The notes: generated from the letters alone by a model not told the origin. A stretch of DNA of 9,289 nucleotides from UBA2730 sp022793235 (GCA_949745755.1 CATJZL010000097.1:1-9289); one strand, 5' to 3'. Positions 1-8,173 are shown, counted from the stretch's first letter. Made by a program: numbers and translations.

Positions 1-3
1 CAT
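1..3 (-). CDS. Start codon of a divergent gene running off the left edge
   Basis: Bases 3 to 1 read ATG on the minus strand. They are preceded, nine bases away, by a strong Shine-Dalgarno sequence (AAAGGAG, bases 19-13) and a near-consensus promoter (59-32). Only the initiator codon lies in the window, so nothing can be said about the product. The gene is transcribed away from the methyltransferase-rpoB-rpoC operon and shares its control region. Upstream of this operon in most Firmicutes one expects the same-strand rplJ-rplL genes, so a divergent gene here is unusual. Its existence rests on the aligned promoter, Shine-Dalgarno site and ATG, not on coding sequence. Confidence 0.55.
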
Positions 4-12
4 ATTGATTAA

Positions 13-19
13 CTCCTTT
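13..19 (-). promoter_or_regulatory. Ribosome-binding site of the divergent gene
   Basis: On the minus strand AAAGGAG is followed by nine bases and then ATG. It also forms one arm of a 6-7 bp inverted repeat (CTCCTT / AAGGAG at 13-18 and 25-30). If the transcript starts upstream of base 30, this could partly hide the Shine-Dalgarno site in a small hairpin. Confidence 0.6.
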
Positions 20-31
20 CTCTGAAGGAGT

Positions 32-59
32 ATTATATATCATTTACTGACATTTTCAA
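32..59 (-). promoter_or_regulatory. SigmaA-type promoter of the divergent gene
   Basis: On the minus strand the -35 box TTGAAA (59-54) is separated by 16 bases from a perfect -10 box TATAAT (37-32). Transcription would start near base 25, giving a leader of roughly 25 bases before the ATG at base 3. The boxes are embedded in the inverted repeat 36-70, which suggests that a regulator could block this promoter. Confidence 0.65.
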
Positions 60-70
60 AAAATGATATA
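36..70. repeat. 10-bp perfect inverted repeat over the divergent promoter
   Basis: TATATCATTT (36-45) and AAATGATATA (61-70) are exact reverse complements separated by 15 bases. Between them lies a smaller dyad, CATTTT-CAA-AAAATG (51-65). The outer arms touch the -10 box and flank the -35 box of the minus-strand promoter, the geometry of an operator. AT-rich DNA makes chance dyads common, so function is inferred from position only. Confidence 0.4.
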
Positions 71-84
71 ACATGACATTATCA
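48..84. repeat. Pair of TGACATTWTCA direct repeats in the control region
   Basis: TGACATTTTCA (48-58) and TGACATTATCA (74-84) match at 10 of 11 bases and begin 26 bases apart, between the two divergent promoters. Each copy has TGA...TCA ends, so each is a partial dyad. They could be binding sites for a regulator of either gene. No known operator consensus was recognised. Confidence 0.3.
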
Positions 85-113
85 CAAAACGATAACAAAT
101 TTAAAAAAAATTC

Positions 114-142
114 TTGACTTTCCATTTTTCTTATTGTAGTAT
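114..142 (+). promoter_or_regulatory. Candidate promoter of the methyltransferase-rpoB-rpoC operon
   Basis: The -35 box TTGACT (114-119, five of six consensus bases) is followed by 17 bases and the -10 box TAGTAT (137-142, four of six). The initiation site would fall near 149-151, exactly at the foot of the leader hairpin 151-194. It is the best plus-strand promoter before the operon. The weak -10 box leaves some doubt. Confidence 0.5.
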
Positions 143-150
143 ATGTATAC

Positions 151-194
151 AGAAAGGAGATAACTATATATTTTTAAGTAGTTGTCTTCTTCTT
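151..194 (+). promoter_or_regulatory. Long hairpin in the operon leader, attenuator-like
   Basis: Bases 154-166 pair with 179-191 in 13 consecutive positions (two of them G-U), leaving a 12-base loop. Pairing continues past one mismatch to 151/194. The 3' arm runs into a T-rich stretch (193-200), and the real ribosome-binding site follows at 201. The 5' arm contains AAAGGAG (153-159), an apparent Shine-Dalgarno sequence with no usable start codon downstream, and the stem would bury it. With transcription starting near 150 the hairpin would cap the mRNA. It could act as a weak attenuator, a 5' stabiliser or a ribosome-standby switch. The stem has only three G-C pairs, so a strong terminator is unlikely. 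Confidence 0.4.
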
Positions 195-200
195 TTTGTT

Positions 201-205
201 AGGAG
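201..205 (+). promoter_or_regulatory. Ribosome-binding site fixing the methyltransferase start
   Basis: AGGAG sits five bases before ATG at 211. An upstream in-frame TTG at 196 lies ahead of this site and has no ribosome-binding site of its own at a suitable distance, so ATG 211 is chosen. Confidence 0.75.
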
Positions 206-210
206 AATTT

Positions 211-798
211 ATGGGACAGTATTTTTCTAATGAGAAATTACCCAGTAATGTAAAAAAGCATAAAGAATTTATTTTAGGAGTGGAATATTCTTTTTTTACA
301 GATAATGGTGTATTTTCGAAGGATGGTCTAGATTTTGGCAGTAGATTTCTTCTTGAATGCATCCCTATTGAAGAAGTTGGAGCCAATATATTAGACGTTG
401 GATGTGGTTATGGGGTATTGGGAATTGTGCTTAATAAAATGACTAATGCTTCTGTAGATATGGTTGATGTGAATTTACGTGCTATGCATTTAGCTAGTCG
501 TAATATTTCTGAAAATCATTGTAAAAATATTCGAGTATTTGAAAGTAATTGTTATTCTAATGTTACTTCTAAATATTCTTGTATTGTTACAAATCCGCCT
601 ATTCGGGCTGGGAAAAAAATAGTTTATGAGATTCTTATGGGAGCTTCTAACTATTTAGAAAAGAATGGTGCTTTGTTTTTAGTGATAAGAAAGGAACAAG
701 GTGCTAAATCGCTAATATCCGACTTAAAAAAGATATATAATGTAGAGGTATTAGGTCGTAAGAAAGGATTTTTTATAATTAGATGTGTTTTAAATTGA
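211..798 (+). CDS. Class I SAM-dependent methyltransferase, YbxB/RsmC-like
   Basis: The protein has 195 residues from ATG 211 and ends at TGA. It is a single methyltransferase small domain (MTS, RsmC/RlmG type). The SAM-binding motif I is LDVGCGYG at residues 61-68. The acidic residue expected to hold the SAM ribose is D86, in VDMVDVN. The substrate-side NPP motif is at residues 128-130, followed by IRAGK, a run characteristic of the Bacillus YbxB group. Relatives of this fold make N2-methylguanosine in rRNA (RsmC in 16S, RlmG in 23S), so a cytoplasmic rRNA target is likely but the exact base cannot be read from sequence. The proteobacterial pseudo-domain of RsmC is absent, as usual in Firmicutes. 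It is the first gene of the operon, 105 bases before rpoB, the position ybxB holds in Bacillus. Codon use resembles that of rpoB. Confidence 0.9.
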   Translation: MGQYFSNEKLPSNVKKHKEFILGVEYSFFTDNGVFSKDGLDFGSRFLLECIPIEEVGANILDVGCGYGVLGIVLNKMTNASVDMVDVNLRAMHLASRNISENHCKNIRVFESNCYSNVTSKYSCIVTNPPIRAGKKIVYEILMGASNYLEKNGALFLVIRKEQGAKSLISDLKKIYNVEVLGRKKGFFIIRCVLN

Positions 799-812
799 CT
801 TATTGTTATTGT

Positions 813-849
813 TATGCTAATAATATAAGTTGGAAGCATATTATTTTTT
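813..849 (+). terminator. Weak AT-only hairpin with T run between methyltransferase and rpoB
   Basis: AATAATAT (819-826) pairs with ATATTATT (838-845) across an 11-base loop, and four further Ts follow. A competing stem TATGCT / AGCATA (813-818 / 835-840) uses the same bases. The element might trim some transcripts after the methyltransferase or be a processing site. No G-C pair supports the terminator form, and rpoB must be transcribed through it unless a promoter in the gap serves it. Confidence 0.25.
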
Positions 850-891
850 GTAATTATGTTCTTTGTTTTGTTTATTAAATAATTGTGTATT

Positions 892-898
892 GGGGTGA
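892..898 (+). promoter_or_regulatory. Ribosome-binding site fixing the rpoB GTG start
   Basis: GGGGTGA matches the GAGGTGA part of the extended Shine-Dalgarno consensus with one mismatch and ends five bases before GTG 904. The overlapping ATG at 902 is in another frame. The upstream in-frame TTG at 883 lies before this site. Confidence 0.7.
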
Positions 899-903
899 AA
901 TAT

Positions 904-3900
904 GTGTCATATAAGATAGTAAAATGTGGAGATTTTCGTGAAAGAAGAAATTATTCTAAAATAAAAAATACATATGAATTAAGAGATTTGTTAGAGATTC
1001 AAAAAAAATCTTATAATTGGTTTATTGAAAAGGGAATTCGAGAAGTTTTTGATGATTTATTTCCTGTTGAAGATTTTTCGGGTGTTTTTTCACTTGAGGT
1101 AGGGGATTATCGTTTTGATAAAGCTCGTTATTCGATTAAGGAAAGTAAGGATCGTGAAAGTACTTATTCTGCTCCTTTAAAAGTAGAGGTTAGGCTTTTT
1201 AATCGTGAGTCAGGAGAGGTAAAAGAGCAAGAAATTTTTATGGGTGATATGCCTATTATGACTGATTCAGGAACTTTTGTTATTAATGGTGCTGAGCGTG
1301 TTATTGTGTCACAACTTGTTCGTAGTCCTAGTGTTTATTTTAATCGTGAGATTGATAAAAATGGGCGTGAGTTAATTACTTCTCAAATTATACCTACTCG
1401 TGGTACTTGGTTAGAGTTTGAAGCTGATGCAAGAGATGTTTTATATGTTCGTATTGATCGTACACGTAAAGTTACACTTACAACTTTACTTCGTGCTTTT
1501 GGTCTTAGTTTAAATGAAGATATATTTGCTTTATTTGATAAAGACGATTATTTAGAAAATACTTTAAGTAAAGATTCTACTAAAAATACAGATGAAGCTT
1601 TGATTGAAATTTATGAGAAATTAAGACCAGGAGAACCTGCTACTCTTGATTCTTCTAAGAATAATATTATTACTCGTTTCTTTGATGAATTTCGTTATGA
1701 TTTAGCTCGTGTTGGTCGTTATAAATTTAATCGTAAATTAAATGTTTGTGATCGTCTTCTTGGACAAAAACTTGCTGAAGATATAGTTGTGGATGGGGAG
1801 ACTAAGTTTAGTAGTGGAGATATAATTACTAAAGCTAATATCGAAGAGTTAAGGCAAATTATGGAAAGTGGTTATGGTGTTCAAGAAGTTCAAGTAAATG
1901 AAGATTTGGATACTTATAATAAAGTGCAAATTGTTAAGATTGTTGATCCTATTGATCCTAAAAAGACATTATCTGTTATTGGGAATGATCAATCTATTGA
2001 AGTAAAAAGACTTACTATATCAGATGTTTATGCATCCGTTTCTTACTATTTAAACTTACTTCATGGTGTTGGTAATTATGATGAAATCGATCATTTAGGT
2101 AACAGACGTGTTCGTCAAGTAGGAGAATTATTACAAAATCAGTTTAGAATTGGTGTTTCTCGTATGGAGAGAGTTATTCGTGAGCGAATGACAACACAAG
2201 AGATGGAAGAAATTACTCCCAAGACACTTATTAATATTCGCCCTGTTACTGCTGCTATGAAAGAATTCTTTGGTAGTAGTCAACTTTCTCAATTTATGGA
2301 TCAAACGAATCCTATTGCAGAACTTACTAATAAGCGTCGTTTGTCTGCTTTAGGACCTGGTGGATTATCAAGAGATCGTGCTGGAGTTGAGGTGCGTGAT
2401 GTTAACTCTTCTCACTATGGTAGAATTTGTCCAATAGAATCTCCAGAAGGACCAAATATTGGACTTATCACTTCTCTTGCTAGTTATGCCAAGATTGATG
2501 AATATGGGTTTATTAAAACGCCTTATAGGAAGGTTGTAGATTCTACTATCACAGATGAGGTTATCTATTTAACTGCAGATGAAGAGGAAGATTATATTAT
2601 AAGTCAATCTACTGTTGGTACAGATGATGATAATAGAATAATAGATGCTTTAGTTAATGCACGTTTTCATGGAGAAAATATTCTTTCTAAGGCAAGTAAT
2701 GTTGATTTAATCGATGTTAGTCCACAACAGGTTGTTTCTGTTACTACAAGTTGTATTCCGTTTTTGGAGCATGATGATGCAACTCGTGCTCTTATGGGTG
2801 CAAACATGCAAAGACAAGCTATGCCTCTTTTAAAAACTGAAGCTCCATTTATTGGTACAGGCGTTGAACATATTGCTGCGAAAGACTCTGGTGTTTGTAT
2901 TGTTGCCAAAAATGATGGTCTTGTTGACTATGTAGACGCTAAAAGAATTGTTGTTAAAACAAAGGAAGGAAAGGATACTTATCAACTTGCCAATTATGAA
3001 CTTGCCAATTCGAGTATTTGTAGCCATCAAAAACCTATTGTTCGTGTAGGAGATCAGGTTTATGCTGATAAGACTATACTTGCTGATGGTAATAGTACAG
3101 ATATGGGAGAACTTGCTCTTGGTAAAAATATGACTGTTGCTTTCATGACATTTAATGGTTATAATTATGAGGATGCTGTTATTTTAAATGAAAATTTAGT
3201 AAAAGATGATGCGTATACTTCTCTTCATTTAGAAGATTATGAAATGCAATGTCGTGAGACAAAACTTGGACCTGAAGAGATTACTCGTGATATTCCTAAT
3301 GTTAGTGAGGAGGCTCGTCGTAATTTAGATGAGAATGGTATTGTTGCTATTGGAACAGAGGTTAAAGAGGGAGATATTTTAGTAGGAAAAGTTACTCCTA
3401 AGGGTATGGCTGAACTTACTAGTGAAGAAAAGCTTTTACATGCTATTTTTGGAGAAAAGACTCGTGAGGTTCGTGATACATCTCTTCGTGTTCCACATGG
3501 TGGAGATGGTATAGTACAAGATATTAAGATTTATTCTCATAAGGATAATGATGAGTTACCAGCTGGTGTAAGCAAAGTTATACGTGTTTATATTATTCAA
3601 AAACGTAAGATACAAGTTGGAGATAAGATGAGTGGTCGTCATGGAAATAAAGGTGTTATTTCACTTATTCTTCCACAAGAGGATATGCCTTATTTACCAG
3701 ATGGAAGACCAGTTGATATTATGCTTAATCCACAAGGTGTTCCTTCTCGTATGAATCTTGGACAGGTTTTAGAATTACATATGGGTATGGCTGCTAAAAA
3801 ATTAGGTGTTCATATTGCTACTCCAGTATTTGATGGAGCACAAATATCTGATATTCAAGATATGATGAAGGAAGCTGGTATGGATGAGGATGGTAAGACT

Positions 3901-4530
3901 ATACTTTATGATGGGCGTACTGGGGACCCTTTTGATAACAGAATTTCTGTTGGTGTGATGTATATGATTAAACTTCATCATATGGTTGATGATAAGCTTC
4001 ATGCGAGAAGTACAGGTCCTTATTCTATGGTTACACAACAACCTCTTGGTGGTAAGGCTCAATTTGGTGGACAGAGATTTGGTGAAATGGAAGTATGGGC
4101 ACTTTATGCTTATGGTGCTGCTCATACTCTTCAAGAGATGATGACCGTAAAATCTGATGATGTTGTTGGGCGTGTAAAAGTTTATGAATCTATTGTAAAA
4201 GGACAAGAAATTAGTGATGCTGGAGTACCTGAATCTTTTAGAGTTCTTATGAAGGAATTTCAAGCTTTAGGTCTTGATGTATCTATTCAAGATGATGAAG
4301 GTAAATATTTGGGGCTTAAGGATATAGAAGAGAGTGAAGATAAAGAGGACCTTAGACTTTCTATGGATGAGGTGGAGGGTAATGTTAATAATGATTCACC
4401 TCCACCAGTTGAGAATTCAGAATATGACGAAGACTATCCTTTAGAGGATGAAATGGATGAAGAAGATAGCTTAGATGATTTAGAGTTTGATGGTACTCTT
4501 GAAACAACCTTGGAAGGAGAAGATTTTTAA
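904..4530 (+). CDS. rpoB: DNA-directed RNA polymerase subunit beta
   Basis: The beta subunit of RNA polymerase forms, with beta prime, the active-site cleft of the cytoplasmic core enzyme. The product has 1208 residues from GTG 904. That start gives MSYKIVK, the N-terminus expected for Firmicutes RpoB, and follows the GGGGTGA site. The fork/rifampicin region begins at G457 and includes Q463, D466, N476 and S481 (E. coli 513, 516, 526, 531). The sequence RICPIESPEGPNIG follows. The catalytic-site lysines are K908 and K916 in GDKMSGRHGNKG. The GGKAQFGGQRFGEMEVWALYAYG block near the C-terminus contacts beta prime. The last 60 or so residues are strongly acidic, as in other Firmicutes. Length is close to that of Bacillus beta, without the large lineage insertions of proteobacteria. 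The stop codon TAA overlaps the rpoC start by one base. The one notable feature is N476 in place of His. Confidence 0.99.
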   Translation: MSYKIVKCGDFRERRNYSKIKNTYELRDLLEIQKKSYNWFIEKGIREVFDDLFPVEDFSGVFSLEVGDYRFDKARYSIKESKDRESTYSAPLKVEVRLFNRESGEVKEQEIFMGDMPIMTDSGTFVINGAERVIVSQLVRSPSVYFNREIDKNGRELITSQIIPTRGTWLEFEADARDVLYVRIDRTRKVTLTTLLRAFGLSLNEDIFALFDKDDYLENTLSKDSTKNTDEALIEIYEKLRPGEPATLDSSKNNIITRFFDEFRYDLARVGRYKFNRKLNVCDRLLGQKLAEDIVVDGETKFSSGDIITKANIEELRQIMESGYGVQEVQVNEDLDTYNKVQIVKIVDPIDPKKTLSVIGNDQSIEVKRLTISDVYASVSYYLNLLHGVGNYDEIDHLGNRRVRQVGELLQNQFRIGVSRMERVIRERMTTQEMEEITPKTLINIRPVTAAMKEFFGSSQLSQFMDQTNPIAELTNKRRLSALGPGGLSRDRAGVEVRDVNSSHYGRICPIESPEGPNIGLITSLASYAKIDEYGFIKTPYRKVVDSTITDEVIYLTADEEEDYIISQSTVGTDDDNRIIDALVNARFHGENILSKASNVDLIDVSPQQVVSVTTSCIPFLEHDDATRALMGANMQRQAMPLLKTEAPFIGTGVEHIAAKDSGVCIVAKNDGLVDYVDAKRIVVKTKEGKDTYQLANYELANSSICSHQKPIVRVGDQVYADKTILADGNSTDMGELALGKNMTVAFMTFNGYNYEDAVILNENLVKDDAYTSLHLEDYEMQCRETKLGPEEITRDIPNVSEEARRNLDENGIVAIGTEVKEGDILVGKVTPKGMAELTSEEKLLHAIFGEKTREVRDTSLRVPHGGDGIVQDIKIYSHKDNDELPAGVSKVIRVYIIQKRKIQVGDKMSGRHGNKGVISLILPQEDMPYLPDGRPVDIMLNPQGVPSRMNLGQVLELHMGMAAKKLGVHIATPVFDGAQISDIQDMMKEAGMDEDGKTILYDGRTGDPFDNRISVGVMYMIKLHHMVDDKLHARSTGPYSMVTQQPLGGKAQFGGQRFGEMEVWALYAYGAAHTLQEMMTVKSDDVVGRVKVYESIVKGQEISDAGVPESFRVLMKEFQALGLDVSIQDDEGKYLGLKDIEESEDKEDLRLSMDEVEGNVNNDSPPPVENSEYDEDYPLEDEMDEEDSLDDLEFDGTLETTLEGEDF
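4514..4519 (+). promoter_or_regulatory. rpoC ribosome-binding site inside the end of rpoB
   Basis: AAGGAG lies within the last codons of rpoB, ten bases before the rpoC ATG at 4530. With the TAATG stop-start overlap this predicts that ribosomes finishing rpoB reinitiate on rpoC, keeping the two subunits near equal amounts. Confidence 0.75.
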
Positions 4531-7500
4531 TGATAGAAGTAAATAAGATTAAGGCTTTAAAAATAGGTATTGCTTCTCCTGAGAAGATTAGACAGTGGAG
4601 TAATGGTGAGGTTAAAAAACCTGAAACTATTAATTACCGTACATTAAGGCCAGAGAGAGATGGACTTTTCTGTGAAAAGATATTTGGTCCTACTAAAGAT
4701 TTTGAATGTGCTTGTGGAAAATATAAGAGAGTTCGTTATAAAAATATAGTATGTGATAGATGTGGAGTTGAAGTTACTCGTAGCAAGGTTAGACGTGAGA
4801 GAATGGGACATATAGAGCTTGCTTCTCCAGTATCTCATATTTGGTTCTTTAAGGGTGTTCCTTCTCGTATGGGGCTTGTACTTGATATGAGTCCAAGGGA
4901 TTTAGAAGAAGTACTTTATTTTGTTAGTTATGTTGTTATTGATAAGGGGAATGCTCCACTTGAGAATAAACAAACTTTATCTGAAAAAGAGTATCGTAGT
5001 TATTATGAGAAATATGGTAATGGATTTAAAGTTGGTATGGGTGCTGAAGCGATCAAGGAGCTTCTAAAGCATGTTGATTTAGAAGCTGAAATTAATGAAA
5101 TTAATAAGGAACTTGAAAATGCTCAAGGTCAAAAGAGAATTCGTCTTCTTAAGAGACTTAATGTACTTAATGCATTTTATCTCTCTGAACAAAGACCTGA
5201 GTGGATGATACTTGATTGTATACCTGTTATTCCGCCAGATTTGCGTCCTATGATACAACTTGATGGTGGTCGTTTTGCTACAAGTGATTTAAATGATTTA
5301 TATCGTCGTGTTATTAATCGTAATAATCGTTTAAAGAAACTTATTGACTTAGGAGCACCTGGTATTATTATTCAAAATGAAAAGCGTATGTTACAGGAAG
5401 CCGTTGATGCGTTATTTGATAATGGTAGACGTGGTAGAAGTGTTACTGGTGCTGGAAATAGGGCTCTTAAATCACTTTCTAGTATGTTAAAAGGAAAGCA
5501 AGGACGCTTTAGACAAAATTTACTTGGAAAACGTGTTGATTATTCTGGGCGTAGTGTTATTGTTGTTGGTCCTAGTCTTAAGATGTATCAATGTGGTATT
5601 CCAAAAGAGATGGCACTTGAGTTATTTAAGCCACACGTTATTAATGGATTAGTGGATAGAGATATAGCTCATAATATTAAAGCTGCTAAGAGATTAATTG
5701 ATAATCGTGATTCTCAAGTATGGGATGTAGTGGAAGATGTTATTAAAGAACATCCAGTTCTTTTGAACCGTGCTCCTACGCTTCATAGACTTGGTATACA
5801 AGCTTTCGAACCTATTTTAGTGGGTGGTAAGGCAATTAGACTTCATCCTCTTGTTTGTACAGCATTTAATGCGGATTTTGATGGAGATCAGATGGCTGTT
5901 CATGTTCCTATTAGTGAAGAGGCTCAAAGTGAAGCAAGACTTTTAATGCTTGGTTCTAATAATATCTTACATCCAAAAAGTGGAGATCCTATTGTTACTC
6001 CATCTCAAGATATGGTTATTGGTAACTATTATATTACAATGGAAAAGGCAGGTTTAAAAGGTGAAGGACGTTTATTTAAAGATTGTAATGAGGTTTTAAT
6101 GGCTTATGAAAGGCGTGAAGTTACTCTTCATACTCGTATTGCTCTTCCTGTTAGTTCTTTTAAACATAAATTGTTTCCAGAAGGTGCTATGGATAAATAT
6201 TTAGTTACTACTCCTGGAAAAGTTAAGTTCAATGAAATCTTACCTGATTCGTTCCCATATATTAATGAGCCAACAGATGTTAATATTGGGCAAATTATTC
6301 CTAGTAAATATTTTGTTGAACGTGGTAAAAATGTTCCAGAAGAAATTAGTAAAATGCCTCTTGTTAAGCCTTTTGCTAAAGGAGCTCTTGAAAAAATTAT
6401 TGCACAAGTATTTAAACGTTATAAGACAACAGAGACTTCAATGATGCTTGATAAACTTAAAGATTTGGGATTTAAATATTCTACTTATGCTGGTATTACT
6501 GTTAGTATGAGTGATGTTGTCACGAGTGAACATAAAAGTGAATATGTATCAGAAGGTCAAGCTATGGTTGATAAAATTAATAAACAGTATAAGAGAGGTC
6601 TTATTACTGATGAAGAGCGTCATTTAAAAGTACTTGATGTTTGGTATGGTGTTAAGGATAAAGTTCAAGCAGAATTAGAAGAAATTTCATCTAAAGAAAT
6701 CGATAATCCAATATTTATGATGATGCATTCTAAGGCTCGTGGTAATATTTCAAACTTTACACAGGTTGCTGGTATGAGGGGACTTATGCAGAAACCAAAT
6801 GGAGATCCAATTGAGATTCCAGTTTTATCTAATTTCAAAGAGGGATTATCTGTTTCTGAATTCTTCTTGTCTACCCACTCTGCTCGAAAAGGTAGTGCAG
6901 ATACAGCCCTTAAAACAGCTGATTCTGGATATTTAACACGTAGACTTGTAGATGTTAGTCAAGATATGATTGTTAGATGTGATGATTGTGGAACTGATCA
7001 AGGTGTTGTTGTCTATGACTTTATTAATGAGAAAAATGGTACAGTTATTGAAAGTTTAAGAGATCGTATTGTTGGTCGTTATGCTAATAAAAGAATTATT
7101 CATCCAGAAACTAAGCAATTAATTGTGGAAAAATTAGAAATGATTACAGAATCGCTTGCAGATAAAATAGTAGAGTCTGGTATCAAAGAAGTGGAAATAC
7201 GTAATATTTTAACTTGTGGTGTTCAAAATGGTGTTTGTCAAAAATGTTATGGTCGTAATCTTGCTACTGGTAATCTAGTAGAAGTAGGTGAGGCTGTTGG
7301 AGTTATGGCAGCACAATCTATTGGTGAACCTGGTACTCAGCTTACTATGCGTACATTCCATACTGGTGGTGTTGCGGGAGGAGAGGATATTACTCAAGGT
7401 CTTCCTCGTGTACAAGAATTATTCGAAGCACGTAATCCTAAGGGTAAAGCAACTATTGCAGAGATTGATGGTAAAGTTTCTAAGATTAAAGAGGATCATG

Positions 7501-8162
7501 GTAAATTTAAGATTAGTATTACAAATAAATTAGAAACAAAAGAGCATGTTACTAATTATGGTTCTAAATTAAGTGTAAGTGAGGGAGATGCAGTGAAGTG
7601 TGGAGAGAGACTTACAGAAGGTGCTATTTCTCCTAAGGAATTACTTGCTGTAACAGATCCTATTACTACTCAAGAATATATTTTAAAAGAAGTTCAAAAT
7701 ACTTATCGTTCTCAAGGTGTTGATATTTCTGATAAACATATCGAGATTATAGCGCGTCGTATGATATCAAGAATTAAAATTGTTGAAGGTGGGGATACTA
7801 AATTCTTACCTGGTGGTCTTGTTAATTTCCATGAATTTACAGAAGGAAATAAAGAGGCTGTTATTAGTGGAAAGAAACCTGCTTTTGGAAAGCCTGTCTT
7901 ACTTGGTATTACTAAGGCTTCGCTTGAGACAGATTCATTCTTATCTGCTGCATCTTTCCAAGAGACAACTCGAATTCTTACTGATGCTGCAATTAGAGGA
8001 AAATCTGATCATCTAGAGGGACTTAAGGAAAATGTTATTATAGGTAAACTTATCCCTGCTGGTACTGGTATTAAAAATTATCGTGATATTAGTTATCATC
8101 TTGCTAAAGAATTAGTAGATGAGGAACCTATAGATCGTTTGGAAAGTCAATTTATGGAATAA
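4530..8162 (+). CDS. rpoC: DNA-directed RNA polymerase subunit beta prime
   Basis: Beta prime carries the catalytic magnesium site of RNA polymerase. The product has 1210 residues, near the Bacillus length and without the big insertion in the trigger loop found in E. coli. The N-terminal zinc finger is C60, C62, C75, C78. The catalytic loop NADFDGD spans residues 447-453, with D449, D451 and D453 binding magnesium. The bridge helix lies around residues 775-808. The second zinc site is C817, C896, C903, C906. The trigger loop is near residues 935-950 (LTMRTFHTGG, M940). All hallmark residues are present, so the enzyme should be active. The ATG shares its first base with the last base of the rpoB stop codon. 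A strong terminator follows the TAA. Confidence 0.99.
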   Translation: MIEVNKIKALKIGIASPEKIRQWSNGEVKKPETINYRTLRPERDGLFCEKIFGPTKDFECACGKYKRVRYKNIVCDRCGVEVTRSKVRRERMGHIELASPVSHIWFFKGVPSRMGLVLDMSPRDLEEVLYFVSYVVIDKGNAPLENKQTLSEKEYRSYYEKYGNGFKVGMGAEAIKELLKHVDLEAEINEINKELENAQGQKRIRLLKRLNVLNAFYLSEQRPEWMILDCIPVIPPDLRPMIQLDGGRFATSDLNDLYRRVINRNNRLKKLIDLGAPGIIIQNEKRMLQEAVDALFDNGRRGRSVTGAGNRALKSLSSMLKGKQGRFRQNLLGKRVDYSGRSVIVVGPSLKMYQCGIPKEMALELFKPHVINGLVDRDIAHNIKAAKRLIDNRDSQVWDVVEDVIKEHPVLLNRAPTLHRLGIQAFEPILVGGKAIRLHPLVCTAFNADFDGDQMAVHVPISEEAQSEARLLMLGSNNILHPKSGDPIVTPSQDMVIGNYYITMEKAGLKGEGRLFKDCNEVLMAYERREVTLHTRIALPVSSFKHKLFPEGAMDKYLVTTPGKVKFNEILPDSFPYINEPTDVNIGQIIPSKYFVERGKNVPEEISKMPLVKPFAKGALEKIIAQVFKRYKTTETSMMLDKLKDLGFKYSTYAGITVSMSDVVTSEHKSEYVSEGQAMVDKINKQYKRGLITDEERHLKVLDVWYGVKDKVQAELEEISSKEIDNPIFMMMHSKARGNISNFTQVAGMRGLMQKPNGDPIEIPVLSNFKEGLSVSEFFLSTHSARKGSADTALKTADSGYLTRRLVDVSQDMIVRCDDCGTDQGVVVYDFINEKNGTVIESLRDRIVGRYANKRIIHPETKQLIVEKLEMITESLADKIVESGIKEVEIRNILTCGVQNGVCQKCYGRNLATGNLVEVGEAVGVMAAQSIGEPGTQLTMRTFHTGGVAGGEDITQGLPRVQELFEARNPKGKATIAEIDGKVSKIKEDHGKFKISITNKLETKEHVTNYGSKLSVSEGDAVKCGERLTEGAISPKELLAVTDPITTQEYILKEVQNTYRSQGVDISDKHIEIIARRMISRIKIVEGGDTKFLPGGLVNFHEFTEGNKEAVISGKKPAFGKPVLLGITKASLETDSFLSAASFQETTRILTDAAIRGKSDHLEGLKENVIIGKLIPAGTGIKNYRDISYHLAKELVDEEPIDRLESQFME

Positions 8163-8173
8163 AGTTAATATAT

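Noticed and set aside
182..202. Six-codon leader peptide from TTG at 182 to TAG at 200
   Set aside because: The nearest Shine-Dalgarno sequence is over 20 bases upstream, and the codons show no attenuation-type run beyond three Ser codons.
168..273. Reading frame from ATA at 168 after the AAAGGAG at 153, running into the methyltransferase gene
   Set aside because: ATA is not a normal start codon, the frame overlaps the methyltransferase start, and the Shine-Dalgarno site is predicted to be paired in a hairpin.
830..857. Possible rpoB promoter TTGGAA with AATTAT 16 bases downstream
   Set aside because: Both boxes match only four of six consensus bases, which is common by chance in this AT-rich gap.
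3802..4263. 153-codon open frame on the minus strand inside rpoB
   Set aside because: It lies wholly opposite a conserved part of rpoB and its composition follows from rpoB codon use; no ribosome-binding site or known domain.
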